Assembly (NCBI RefSeq): GCF_004028155.1
Contig: NZ_SBII01000004.1
Coordinates: 1 to 64,000, forward strand
Reading direction: 5' to 3'
Length of the DNA: 64,000 nt
Source: Flavobacterium cerinum
GTDB taxonomy: Bacteria > Bacteroidota > Bacteroidia > Flavobacteriales > Flavobacteriaceae
In this document: positions 18,945 through 27,376 of the stretch, piece by piece
Layout: each line of letters starts with the position of its first letter
Numbering within the stretch: position 1 is the stretch's first letter
Translations under genes and position numbers: made by a program
Notes under the pieces: model-generated
Database searches by the model: none
Told to the model about the DNA's origin: nothing
Seen by the model: the letters and a program-made list of their open reading frames with translations, nothing else

Positions 18945-20177
18945 CTAAATTTGAGGTTTTTCTTTGTTTTTCATGTCTTTTACCATGCTTACGCAAAAAT
19001 AAAGCACAATTAATGCTCCGGCAATTATGCATACCCACATAATCCAGGAATTGCTTTTTGATGATTCACTGCTTTTTGCTGCCGTAAGTTTTTGAACAGG
19101 CTGCATCGTTATCAAAGGGATGTCTTTGGGTAATTTGTCTAAATCTTCAATATCATAATTGGCAGCAGCAAGTTCGTCGTTACCGGCTTTAATGGTATAG
19201 CTTTCGTCTTTTTTGAGGTAGGTAAGTAAATGTACCGGTGCCTGATATATTTTTACTGATGAGATAACTAATGGCTGATTGTCATTGTTGTCAATTTCAA
19301 TTATAAATTCGTTTTCTAAGATGCTTAAATCCACAATACTGTTACTACCCGATGAGCTTAGTTCAAACGAAGTATATTCGTTTAAAACAGTACTTATTTT
19401 TCTTTTTCGTTTAACGATCTCAGGGATCAGTATACGGGCATTTCTTTTAAAATAGGCGGGTTCTTTAATTGTAAAGGCAATCTGGTTCACAAGGATTGGC
19501 TCATCAAAATTTACAGTAATCCTGGTCTTCTTTTCGCTGGTAATTTCTGTTATTTTTATTTTGGGTGAGAGTGTTTCAAAAACAGGCTGCGGTACTTCTC
19601 CGCTTTTTAAAATTCCTGCTGCAAGAATATTTACAGGAAGTGTCTTTTTATCATTAAAATCAACCTTTAGGTAACGGTAGGTATTAAGAGGTAGTGATAC
19701 CGTTTTGTATACCATTATGTCCTTAGATGAATACAGGTTGTCTATTGTTTGGTTGTTAACTAGGCCAAACCATTCTTTCATATCGTTGCTCCCACTAATG
19801 CTGTATGTTTTAGTAGCATCGGTATTGGCAATCGCCAAAGTAATTTCGCTTAATTTATTGCCTGATATGTTTTCTATGATTACGGAAGAACTTGTGTCTG
19901 CAACTTTGTTTTTAGCAAGTATAGGATAGTTGGTAAAACCATTCGCTATTATGTTAGCATTCCCTTTTGAGGTTATGGTATAAGGTACCTCTTTGTTCTT
20001 ACTGTCATAGATACGTATCCCTCCGGGATTGCTGTCAGAATACAGTCGAAATTCCGGCGATAAACGCAACAAATGTAGTCCATCTGCAGTAACTCCCGAA
20101 AGTTTGGAAGAAGCCGTAAATTGCTGTGCAAGTGCATTGCTGCAGATTAAAAGTAGTAGTAGCTTAATTATTTTCAT
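18945..20177 (-). CDS. DUF3999-like exported membrane-anchored protein
   Basis: The protein has 410 residues. A signal peptide (MKIIKLLLLLICSNALAQ) is followed by a long beta-rich extracytoplasmic part. One C-terminal membrane helix (SWIMWVCIIAGALIVLYFC) and a short basic tail end it. The segment LRLSPEFRLYSDSNPGGIRIYDSKN and the gene partner fit the DUF3999 family, which is often encoded beside DUF2339 proteins. The start overlaps the end of the DUF2339 gene by 14 bp, so translation is probably coupled. The biochemical function is unknown; an envelope-associated complex with its neighbour is inference. Confidence 0.75.
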   Translation of the reverse strand: MKIIKLLLLLICSNALAQQFTASSKLSGVTADGLHLLRLSPEFRLYSDSNPGGIRIYDSKNKEVPYTITSKGNANIIANGFTNYPILAKNKVADTSSSVIIENISGNKLSEITLAIANTDATKTYSISGSNDMKEWFGLVNNQTIDNLYSSKDIMVYKTVSLPLNTYRYLKVDFNDKKTLPVNILAAGILKSGEVPQPVFETLSPKIKITEITSEKKTRITVNFDEPILVNQIAFTIKEPAYFKRNARILIPEIVKRKRKISTVLNEYTSFELSSSGSNSIVDLSILENEFIIEIDNNDNQPLVISSVKIYQAPVHLLTYLKKDESYTIKAGNDELAAANYDIEDLDKLPKDIPLITMQPVQKLTAAKSSESSKSNSWIMWVCIIAGALIVLYFCVSMVKDMKNKEKPQI

Positions 20178-22716
20178 TTGAACTTTCTATAGTATTATCG
20201 TCTGGCTTGTCTGCAATAACCAGTAGTTTTAGTTTTTGATACACAAAAGAGATCACAAGTATTAATACTCCTAAAAGTATAAATGCGACTATTTTACCTG
20301 TTTCTGATGCATTCCTGATGTCGTATATAAACAGCTTTAGAATGGTAATGCCAAGCAATATTAAGGCTGCAATACGTATATTTTTAAGTTGTTTTTTGAT
20401 ACCCAAGATTAATATTAAGAAGGCTATTACGCCCCACAATATAGGGAATCCTGTTTTTATTATTTGGTTACTCACCGTTGTACTATTTCTATTAGCAAGT
20501 ACAGAATACAGATTTTCATTCGTGAAGCTTTTATATTTTGTGAGTTGGTGGGCAGCAGAAAGATCTTCCGGAGTAATAGGCTTAAGGCTTAAGGCTAATC
20601 CGTTTAGCATCAATTCAGAACTTGCAAGGTATACCAGGAAAAAAACAACAATCCATGGTAAAAAGCTTTTGCTTTTAAATTCTCTAAGTATCATTTTGCT
20701 GTTCATTGTATAAACCTGCATCGCTGTATAAAGCGCAGCAGCCAATAATGCAAAATGAAGCCAATATGCAAATTTTGATGCAATTTCATTGCTTATATAG
20801 GCTTCCACTTCATTGTAAGCGAATAATGAAAATAACAGTATAAAGACTATTATATTGATAGTTCCCAGTACAGAACCAAATTTTTGTGCAAGCTGGCTTT
20901 TGCCAATACAGTACAGCTGTATAACTGCAACACTAAATAAAAGATGGTAGAGTGCCGAAAGGCTATATACAGCATTAGCACTTTCAAGGTAAGAAAACGC
21001 CTGGTATCTTAGTTCAATAAATCCAACGATGTAAATTAAGATTACAACAAAAAGCTGAATGAACTTCACATAACTCTCTACATTAAATACCAACCCGAAG
21101 GCTTTGTAACTGCCGGAATCCTGTTTTAAGACTTTTAATAACGCAATGAAAGATGCTACAGCAAAAGCTCCTGTTAAAAAGGCCCTGTTGGCTATAATTA
21201 TCAGGCTGTCACTTTGGATATAGATTTGAACCCAATCCAGTAATAGACTTATAAACATAAGTATGTGTACTATGACCGATCCAAACCTGAAATTTTCAAT
21301 TTTAGATTTACGTGCCAGCCACATTAGCAGTACGGCTTCTGCAGCCCAGAATAATGTAATATAGTTACCGTTAAACTGTATCGGTATGGCAAGGGTAACA
21401 AATGTTAGGGTAAGGCCAATAAGGATATAAATTACCTTTTGATCCATATCCAGTTTTTTGTATAACAGCCATGCAAAACAGAAGTTAAATATACCGAGTA
21501 GTAATGTGAACATACCTTTATACTGCGGCCATGAATTTTCCAGAATTACAATGCCTGCTGCATAAAACAAAAAGGTGTTACTCACCAGTATGCAAAGTTG
21601 TATGTTAGAAAAAGATGTTTTTGTCTTTATGTTATTAACGATATTCATTAGTATAAATATCAGGTAGAAAACAAAACCAAATAGCAGCGCTCCGAAATAA
21701 GGAGCTGTTTTTTCTCCAATGATAGTACTAAGCCATCCTCCGAAAAGTATAACAGTGAATATATATGACAAGAGGTTAATGAAACCCCACTTTTTATAAT
21801 AAGCAATTAGTAATATACCTACATTAAGAATGGTTATATAACTAAATAATACAACATAATTGCCACTACCTGTGCTTACCATAAACGGTGCTGCAAAACC
21901 ACCAATAAGCGTTAAAGCTGCCAGTTCCATACGATCATAGGATACCGAAATGAATGCGCTAAAGGCAGTTATGACAACCATGATTATAAATGCCACTGTC
22001 TGGCTAAAAAGATGATAATCATGGAAAGCAACAACAATGGTAAAATAAAATATAGAAATGGCTCCGGCTACTAAAACCGAGCTAAAGGCTTTGTAGTTTA
22101 ATCGTAGTTTGTGAGCTACCAGCATTACAATTCCACCGGCAAGTATGCCTACACCTACACGTGCTGGTTCGCCTATCCAGTCTTTATCTATGGCAAATTT
22201 TACAAAATAACTTATACCCAATACCAGTATTAATATACCAATTTTGTTGATAAGGTTTTCTCCAATAAAGCGTTCCAAATCCGGGTTTTGCTCCTTGAAG
22301 TTTTTCCACCATGATTTTTTTTCAGGTAATATTATTGTTGGTTTTTGTATGGTTTGAGGTTCGATAGGCAGGTTTAGTGCAGCAGGTTTAAGAGTACTGT
22401 CCTGTAGTTCTTCCTTATGGAGATCAATTGTAGGAGTTTCAATTGCAGATGCTTCAATCGTAGGAGTTTCAATTGGGTCTTCTACAACTGGGTCAACAGG
22501 CTGAGGTACTATAGGTACCACTTCAGGTTCTGGAATATTTACAGGCTGCGAATCAGTAACTACTGATTTTTCCCGGCTTTCGGCAAGTTTTATATAATGA
22601 TCCAGCCTTCTGTTCGTTTCATAGAAATTATGTTGAATAACATCTACTTTAGACGATATTTTATTGAGAAAGACTACCAGAATAATTATAAGAGCAATAA
22701 GTAGTATTATTTCCAT
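20164..22716 (-). CDS. DUF2339 polytopic membrane protein
   Basis: The protein has 850 residues. An N-terminal membrane anchor (MEIILLIALIIILVVFL) precedes a Pro/Glu/Val-rich linker (about 60-130). The segment ERFIGENLINKIGILILVLG leads into roughly twenty-five membrane helices that fill the rest, with only short loops. This anchor, linker and many-helix layout is that of DUF2339. It shares an operon with the DUF3999-like gene, which it overlaps. The function is unknown; transport or polymer handling in the envelope has no direct support here. Confidence 0.85.
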   Translation of the reverse strand: MEIILLIALIIILVVFLNKISSKVDVIQHNFYETNRRLDHYIKLAESREKSVVTDSQPVNIPEPEVVPIVPQPVDPVVEDPIETPTIEASAIETPTIDLHKEELQDSTLKPAALNLPIEPQTIQKPTIILPEKKSWWKNFKEQNPDLERFIGENLINKIGILILVLGISYFVKFAIDKDWIGEPARVGVGILAGGIVMLVAHKLRLNYKAFSSVLVAGAISIFYFTIVVAFHDYHLFSQTVAFIIMVVITAFSAFISVSYDRMELAALTLIGGFAAPFMVSTGSGNYVVLFSYITILNVGILLIAYYKKWGFINLLSYIFTVILFGGWLSTIIGEKTAPYFGALLFGFVFYLIFILMNIVNNIKTKTSFSNIQLCILVSNTFLFYAAGIVILENSWPQYKGMFTLLLGIFNFCFAWLLYKKLDMDQKVIYILIGLTLTFVTLAIPIQFNGNYITLFWAAEAVLLMWLARKSKIENFRFGSVIVHILMFISLLLDWVQIYIQSDSLIIIANRAFLTGAFAVASFIALLKVLKQDSGSYKAFGLVFNVESYVKFIQLFVVILIYIVGFIELRYQAFSYLESANAVYSLSALYHLLFSVAVIQLYCIGKSQLAQKFGSVLGTINIIVFILLFSLFAYNEVEAYISNEIASKFAYWLHFALLAAALYTAMQVYTMNSKMILREFKSKSFLPWIVVFFLVYLASSELMLNGLALSLKPITPEDLSAAHQLTKYKSFTNENLYSVLANRNSTTVSNQIIKTGFPILWGVIAFLILILGIKKQLKNIRIAALILLGITILKLFIYDIRNASETGKIVAFILLGVLILVISFVYQKLKLLVIADKPDDNTIESSNENN

Positions 22717-22885
22717 GTATTTTGCAGGTTGTTGTGATTGTGTAAATGTAAGGTAAATAATATTTTTTTTGGGTCTATATGCTGCGATAGATTACGATCT
22801 TATTGATTTATTTTCAATTATTTTATAATAATCGGTATTACATCTCAATTAATTATCAAAAAAGTCAGGCAAAAAGGAAATGCAT

Positions 22886-22893
22886 TATATTTG
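22886..22893 (+). promoter_or_regulatory. Putative -7 element for the alpha-amylase-like gene
   Basis: TATATTTG matches the flavobacterial TAnnTTTG element exactly, 17 bp upstream of the ATG at 22911. No TTG occurs at -33, so the leader would be very short and the element weak or activator-dependent. Confidence 0.35.
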
Positions 22894-22910
22894 AAACAAA
22901 CTTTATAATT

Positions 22911-24446
22911 ATGATAAGAGTACTGGCATTTTTTTTATGTGTGTTTTCGGGCACTTTAGCAACTGCGCAACAGGAAGTTATCTATCATGTTGTTACCCGT
23001 AGTTTTTTTGACAGTAACAATGATGGTATAGGCGATCTTAAGGGTGTACAGCAAAAGCTCGATTATTTACAGGAATTGGGTATAACAACGCTATCGCTTG
23101 CGCCTATATATCAATCAGAATTTTATCATAATCTTTATGCTGCTGACCTTGAAAAAATTGATCCAAAATATGGAACCTTTAAAGAATATAGGGATCTTAT
23201 ACAGGAGGTACACAGGCGAAAAATGAAACTATATCAGGAAATAGACCTGCAGTTTGTTAGTACTAAACACTTATGGTTTACAGATTCGTTTAAGAATACT
23301 AAATCGATATACAGCGGTTATATTTATTACACAGATGTAAAAAATGAAACCCCTTATCTACTGCCTGAAATTATTACTTATAAAAATACTAAAGAGCAGG
23401 TCGTTGCTTTGAATTTAAAGAATGCAAAGGTAGCTGCTCATGTTAATAAGGCACTTAAATACTGGACAGATCCAAACGGAGACGGCAATTTTTACGATGG
23501 CGTAGATGGTTTTACGCTGCATAATATGACAGATAAACTGGATAATTCCGGTAAGATGGGTAACCTGCTTAAAGATTTTTGGAATTCGCTGTTTACTAAT
23601 CTAAAAAAAACAAACCCGAAATTACAATTACTTGCCCAGCCGGCTAATGCCAATTCATTTGGTAAAGAACTCTATGCAAAAGCCGGAGCCGATAGGGTAT
23701 TAGCAGTAAAGCTAAGGGATGCAATCGTTTCTTTTGATAAGGCAAAAATCAGTAAAGCTGCCGACAGTACTTTTTTACATCTGGCTGCGGATAAGTTTCC
23801 GGTTGTATATATTGAAAATGAAGATACTGGTCGATTTGCATCAGCTACTGGGATGGACGCGGGGAAAATGAGAGCAGGTGCTGCACTTAATTTATTAATG
23901 GGTGGCGTGCCATGTGTTTATTACGGTCAGGAACTGGGAATGAAAGGAGAGTACCTAAAAGGAGAAACAGATGGTAATAGAATTCCTGTGCAGCAAGCAT
24001 TTGAATGGTATGCAGATGATAATGGTCCCGGAATGGCATTGTGGTATAAAGAAACCGGACCTTGGTGGGATAATCGTAGCATGAAACCCAATGATGGTAT
24101 TTCGTTAGAAGAGGAGCAGAAGGATCTTAACTCTTTATGGAATTATTATAAGCAGCTTATTCATCTTAAAAAAATGCAGCCATCATTAGCATTAGGAACA
24201 TATGAAGAAGTACGTAGTGATAGTGATATGATTTTTTCTTTTACCCGAACTTATAAAGGAGAGAAAATGCTTATTATGATTAATCTTTCGGGGACTAGGC
24301 AGTTTACAATGCTAGGTGTGTATGATGAGTTAAGACTGGACAGGTTAAAACTTATGCTGGGTGCAGCAAATATTGCTTTTCCGAGAGGAGGTAAAGGAAT
24401 TGAGCTGCCTCCTTATGCGGTTCAGGTATGGCGATTTTTACCTTAA
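22911..24446 (+). CDS. Secreted GH13 alpha-amylase homologue, probably catalytically inactive
   Basis: The start is the ATG at 22911, giving 511 residues with a signal peptide ending TLATAQQ. The (beta/alpha)8 barrel is recognisable from FDSNNDGIGDLKGVQQKLDY to MGGVPCVYYGQELGM, and a C-terminal beta domain follows. The residues that define GH13 activity are altered. The nucleophile motif G-F-R-x-D reads G-F-T-L-H (about residue 197). The acid/base segment, normally with Glu, reads LAQPANANSF (about 240). The N-H-D motif reads N-E-D (about 302), keeping only its Asp. The length and the frame are intact, so this looks like a pseudoenzyme, perhaps a glycan-binding one, rather than a decayed gene. 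The fold call is firm and the loss of activity is inferred. Confidence 0.85.
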   Translation: MIRVLAFFLCVFSGTLATAQQEVIYHVVTRSFFDSNNDGIGDLKGVQQKLDYLQELGITTLSLAPIYQSEFYHNLYAADLEKIDPKYGTFKEYRDLIQEVHRRKMKLYQEIDLQFVSTKHLWFTDSFKNTKSIYSGYIYYTDVKNETPYLLPEIITYKNTKEQVVALNLKNAKVAAHVNKALKYWTDPNGDGNFYDGVDGFTLHNMTDKLDNSGKMGNLLKDFWNSLFTNLKKTNPKLQLLAQPANANSFGKELYAKAGADRVLAVKLRDAIVSFDKAKISKAADSTFLHLAADKFPVVYIENEDTGRFASATGMDAGKMRAGAALNLLMGGVPCVYYGQELGMKGEYLKGETDGNRIPVQQAFEWYADDNGPGMALWYKETGPWWDNRSMKPNDGISLEEEQKDLNSLWNYYKQLIHLKKMQPSLALGTYEEVRSDSDMIFSFTRTYKGEKMLIMINLSGTRQFTMLGVYDELRLDRLKLMLGAANIAFPRGGKGIELPPYAVQVWRFLP

Positions 24447-24450
24447 TTAT

Positions 24451-24490
24451 AAAACAAGAGAACCTGCTTTTTGCAGGTTCTCTTGTTTTA
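24451..24490 (+). terminator. Intrinsic terminator after the alpha-amylase-like gene
   Basis: A long near-perfect inverted repeat (AAAACAAGAGAACCTGC with its complement) lies directly after the stop codon. A U-rich 3' arm ends it; the opposite A-rich arm may let it act on both strands. Confidence 0.9.
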
Positions 24491-24520
24491 TAATGCATTG
24501 TCATTAGGTTTATAGGTCAT

Positions 24521-24550
24521 AAAAAAAGACTCCTATGTTAGGAGTCTTAA
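24521..24550 (-). terminator. Intrinsic terminator for the P-loop-like gene
   Basis: AGACTCCT at 24527-24534 pairs with AGGAGTCT at 24540-24547. The A-run at 24521-24527 gives a U-tract on the minus strand, so it ends the convergent gene at 24572. Confidence 0.85.
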
Positions 24551-24571
24551 AAGTATAGTTCAGGTCATTGA

Positions 24572-25045
24572 TTATAAGTTATGTAAGGTTATTGCGGTGA
24601 TATAGGAGACTCGTTTATTCCATTCTTCAGTGAGTTGGAATGTATAAGAAGGAATGCGCCAAATTTTGGTTTCATAGATACACTTGCCAAATTTTTCGAG
24701 CTCTTTTGATGTCGAGAAGTCTTTCATCTTTTCAAGACCACGCATAGCAATAATAGCAAAATCAGGTTTTTGGTTTAAGTGAAGAACCGACTCCATTATC
24801 GATGTTATTTTTTTCTTTTGCTCTGTTGGTGCTCCAGACACCATCAGTATGTTTTTCTTTCTTACAGTTACTATATAGGTGCCGTCTGATATTCCTGCAG
24901 CAGGAACCACGCTTTCTAAAGATACTTTTCCTGATTCAGAAAAATATACCTTTCTAATACTTTCCGGCTTTAATCGTTTACAAACTTCATTTATTGTCTC
25001 AGCTTTTCCAGAACTCCTGGCTCCTTTAATAATTATATACTTCAT
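24572..25045 (-). CDS. Small P-loop-like protein of unknown function
   Basis: The protein has 157 residues with no signal peptide. It starts MKYIIIKGARSSGKAE, which has the beta strand and glycine loop of a Walker A motif, but the residue after the conserved Lys is Ala where Ser or Thr would bind magnesium. Later strands (YIVTVRKKNILMVSGAP, PDFAIIAMRG) fit a compact alpha/beta NTPase-like fold. I recognise no Walker B Asp-Glu pair or named family. It is monocistronic with its own terminator. A nucleotide-binding protein with weak or no hydrolysis is possible but unproven. Confidence 0.65.
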   Translation of the reverse strand: MKYIIIKGARSSGKAETINEVCKRLKPESIRKVYFSESGKVSLESVVPAAGISDGTYIVTVRKKNILMVSGAPTEQKKKITSIMESVLHLNQKPDFAIIAMRGLEKMKDFSTSKELEKFGKCIYETKIWRIPSYTFQLTEEWNKRVSYITAITLHNL

Positions 25046-25513
25046 AGCAGAGTGTTTAGGTTTGTTAATTTTGGTTTTGGTTTTTGGTTAAATCATTTAG
25101 GTAGGTGATTGGTGGGTTTATTTTCAGTTTTTTCTCATACTATGGGGGGATTAGAATTATTTATTAAGTAGCTATAGTTTTTTGGAATTCTGAACTTTAA
25201 AAACCGTTTATTCATTGATAACCATTGTGTTAATTGGGGTTAACTTCTGGTTTGTCGATAATTAATTACAGTTTGTAGTTGTTTATTGGTTTTATATTTG
25301 TTTTTTGAATAAATTTTATTTCAATATTTTATGACTTAAATAAAGAATAGTATTAATAATGTGTTAATGCACTGGTTTTTATTGTTAAAAAAATTCCACA
25401 CATTAAATTTATGATGATTATATATATATTCCTTACGGTTTTCCGTAAAAACCGCCTAAAATTTTGTTAAAAAACATAAATAATTCTTAAACAAGTTTTA
25501 GAATTCAAAATTT
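25046..25513. other. AT-rich intergenic region with an orphan promoter-like sequence
   Basis: No credible gene was found in this 468-bp gap. On the plus strand, TTG at 25273-25275 and TATATTTG at 25293-25300 are spaced 17 bp and fit the flavobacterial promoter pattern, yet no plus-strand gene follows. Downstream, TTACGG-TTTT-CCGTAA at 25433-25448 forms a hairpin, and an alternative pairing uses CGGTTTT and AAAACCG (25436-25454). Confidence 0.5.
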
Positions 25514-26179
25514 CTATATCAAACGAAGGTCTTTTGTGATAGCGACCAAATGGATACTATTATGGGCTTTGAAAAAAAACTTTAGCTTGTTTATTCTTTT
25601 TTCAATGCTGCTTGTGCTGGCAGATGGAAAAGCTTTTTGTTTGAAGATTTTACTAATATCTTCCTGTGTGAATCCTTCCGAAAGCATTCTCAATACCTCA
25701 ACATCATATTTATCGAGTTCTAAAAACAGTTGTTCTTTAAAAACATTTGAAAATTGTGGTGATATATAAGTGTCTCCATTATAAAGTGCAGCTATCGCGT
25801 CTAAAAGTTCGCTGCTGCTTTCACGTCCTTTAGCAACAAAGGCTTTAATCTTTTTGCTTTCAAAAAGGGATTTAATTAGAAACAGTTTGTCTTCAATAGA
25901 ATATACTATTATTTTAATATCCGGCTGTTCGTGGTGAATAGCATTTATCAACTCTTCTCCGGTAGTTATTTTAGCTTCCCGGTAGTCTTCCTTAAAAGAA
26001 AGATCGGTTATAATCAGATCAAAGGAGGCATTGTCCTGATTCGCTTTTTTTACTTTAAGCAGTCCGTCATCGCAGTATTTTGAACAGTGAACCTCTACGG
26101 GAAAATTTTTTTCCAATACTGCAGTGATTCCAAAGTTAATGCTGTCGATGTCTTCTATTATTAAGATTTTTTTGAACAT
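25514..26179 (-). CDS. LuxR-type response regulator
   Basis: The protein has 221 residues. The N-terminal receiver domain shows the acidic pair (Glu9-Asp10), the phospho-acceptor Asp59 in LIITDLSF, a Ser near 97 in VYSIED, and the conserved Lys in FVAKG. The C-terminal part (about 150-221) is a LuxR/NarL-type helix-turn-helix (DVEVLRMLSEGFTQEDISKIF). Its start overlaps the end of the histidine kinase gene by 44 bp, so the two are translationally coupled and form one two-component pair. The target genes are unknown. Confidence 0.92.
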   Translation of the reverse strand: MFKKILIIEDIDSINFGITAVLEKNFPVEVHCSKYCDDGLLKVKKANQDNASFDLIITDLSFKEDYREAKITTGEELINAIHHEQPDIKIIVYSIEDKLFLIKSLFESKKIKAFVAKGRESSSELLDAIAALYNGDTYISPQFSNVFKEQLFLELDKYDVEVLRMLSEGFTQEDISKIFKQKAFPSASTSSIEKRINKLKFFFKAHNSIHLVAITKDLRLI

Positions 26180-27059
26180 GGGGCGTATATTGGGGGTAAG
26201 TTAATATAAGATGAAATCCTTTATTTGAGTTGTTGTCAAAAATTATATCTCCACTAATAGAGTTCATGCGGTTTTTTACATTTAGCAGGCCATTTTTTAA
26301 AACTATCTTTTCATTTGCAGTGCCGATACCATTATCAGAATAGCGAATTTTGATTTTCTTTTCCTTACTCATAAAATCGATAAATACAAGTGTAGCATTG
26401 CTATGCTTTTTCATATTAACCATTAACTCCTGTAAAGAACGATAGGTTGCTATTTTTTTAGTATGATGTAAATTTTCCCAGTCAATACTGTCAATTCCTT
26501 TTGTGATAATATTTATATTATCGGTGCTATAGGAGGTGAGCATTGATTTTAAAGAACCTGAATATAGATTGCCCGTATCTATTGTGGTTGTTTCTCTGGA
26601 AATATTTCGTGCAGCCATGTAAATGTTGTCCAGCTGTGCAATAAGTTTTTCTTTGCTAGAATTTGGCATTGCGTCATCCGTACTGATGAAATGTATTGTT
26701 TCGTAAATTTCGTTAGCGATTTCATCATGAAGTTTTTTTGAGAGTCTTGTCTCTACTGCATAACCTTCCATGAACCGTTCTTTTTTATGCTTTATATTGA
26801 TGATATAACATATTGTTCCTGAAAATAATATTGTCAGTGTAAGCACTGCTAAGAGTAGTTTATTATTGTTGTTGCTTATCTGAAGTAATAATGCAAGGTC
26901 TGTATTTAGTTGTGCCGTAGCTGCAGGAAGTTTTAAGGCAGTATCCAGTTTGTCGTTTTGCGAGTGCAGTACTTTTACAACAGTATCCTCATTCATACAG
27001 GATATGCAGCTGAAAAGAATCAGCAGGAGAAAAGATAATATATATAGTTTCTTGACCAT
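26136..27059 (-). CDS. Sensor histidine kinase (HisKA_3 type) with lipobox-like N terminus
   Basis: The protein has 307 residues. The N terminus (LILFSCISCM) looks like a lipoprotein signal. About 45 polar residues follow, then one membrane helix (LLLAVLTLTILFSGTICYII, about 68-87). The cytoplasmic part has the HisKA_3 phosphorylation site in KKLHDEIANEIYE. An HATPase domain follows, with an N-box-like segment ELMVNMKKHS, the G1 motif DNGIGTANEK and GLLNVKNRM. Flavobacterial kinases of this class usually carry TPR repeats as sensor; here there is almost no sensor domain, so the signal may come from a partner protein. It is paired with the LuxR-type regulator downstream. Confidence 0.9.
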   Translation of the reverse strand: MVKKLYILSFLLLILFSCISCMNEDTVVKVLHSQNDKLDTALKLPAATAQLNTDLALLLQISNNNNKLLLAVLTLTILFSGTICYIINIKHKKERFMEGYAVETRLSKKLHDEIANEIYETIHFISTDDAMPNSSKEKLIAQLDNIYMAARNISRETTTIDTGNLYSGSLKSMLTSYSTDNINIITKGIDSIDWENLHHTKKIATYRSLQELMVNMKKHSNATLVFIDFMSKEKKIKIRYSDNGIGTANEKIVLKNGLLNVKNRMNSISGDIIFDNNSNKGFHLILTYPQYTPHVQKNLNNRRHRQH

Positions 27060-27376
27060 TTATCGTAAAACGTATAACAGATAAAAATTTAAAAAGTTTA
27101 AATACAGTATGAAAGGCAGAGCATTTTTAAGCTCTGCCATCACGCTATTATAATACCGGGTTGTTTGGCTTTTGCTAGCCTCCCGTTAAACTAATGTCTT
27201 GTAAATGAGTAAGATATTACAAGGTAAATTTAACATGTGTATCGTTGCTGTAATCGATGTACAGTGTTACGAAAAAACTGTCAAAAATTCAATTTATTAG
27301 ATGTAAAACTTAAAATAGTGTATATATAAAATTAATCGCTTTTTTCTTTCATTTTACATTCTCATGTAAAAATATT
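27060..27376. other. Intergenic region with three hairpins
   Basis: No gene was seen in this 317-bp gap between prfC and the histidine kinase (both minus strand). TTTTACAT/ATGTAAAA at 27352-27371 lies directly after the prfC stop. A hairpin using GGCT/AGCC and CGGG/CCCG spans 27157-27185. GGCAGAGC/GCTCTGCC spans 27115-27138. None has a clear U-tract on the minus strand, so termination of prfC or a structured leader for the kinase operon are both possible. Confidence 0.5.
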
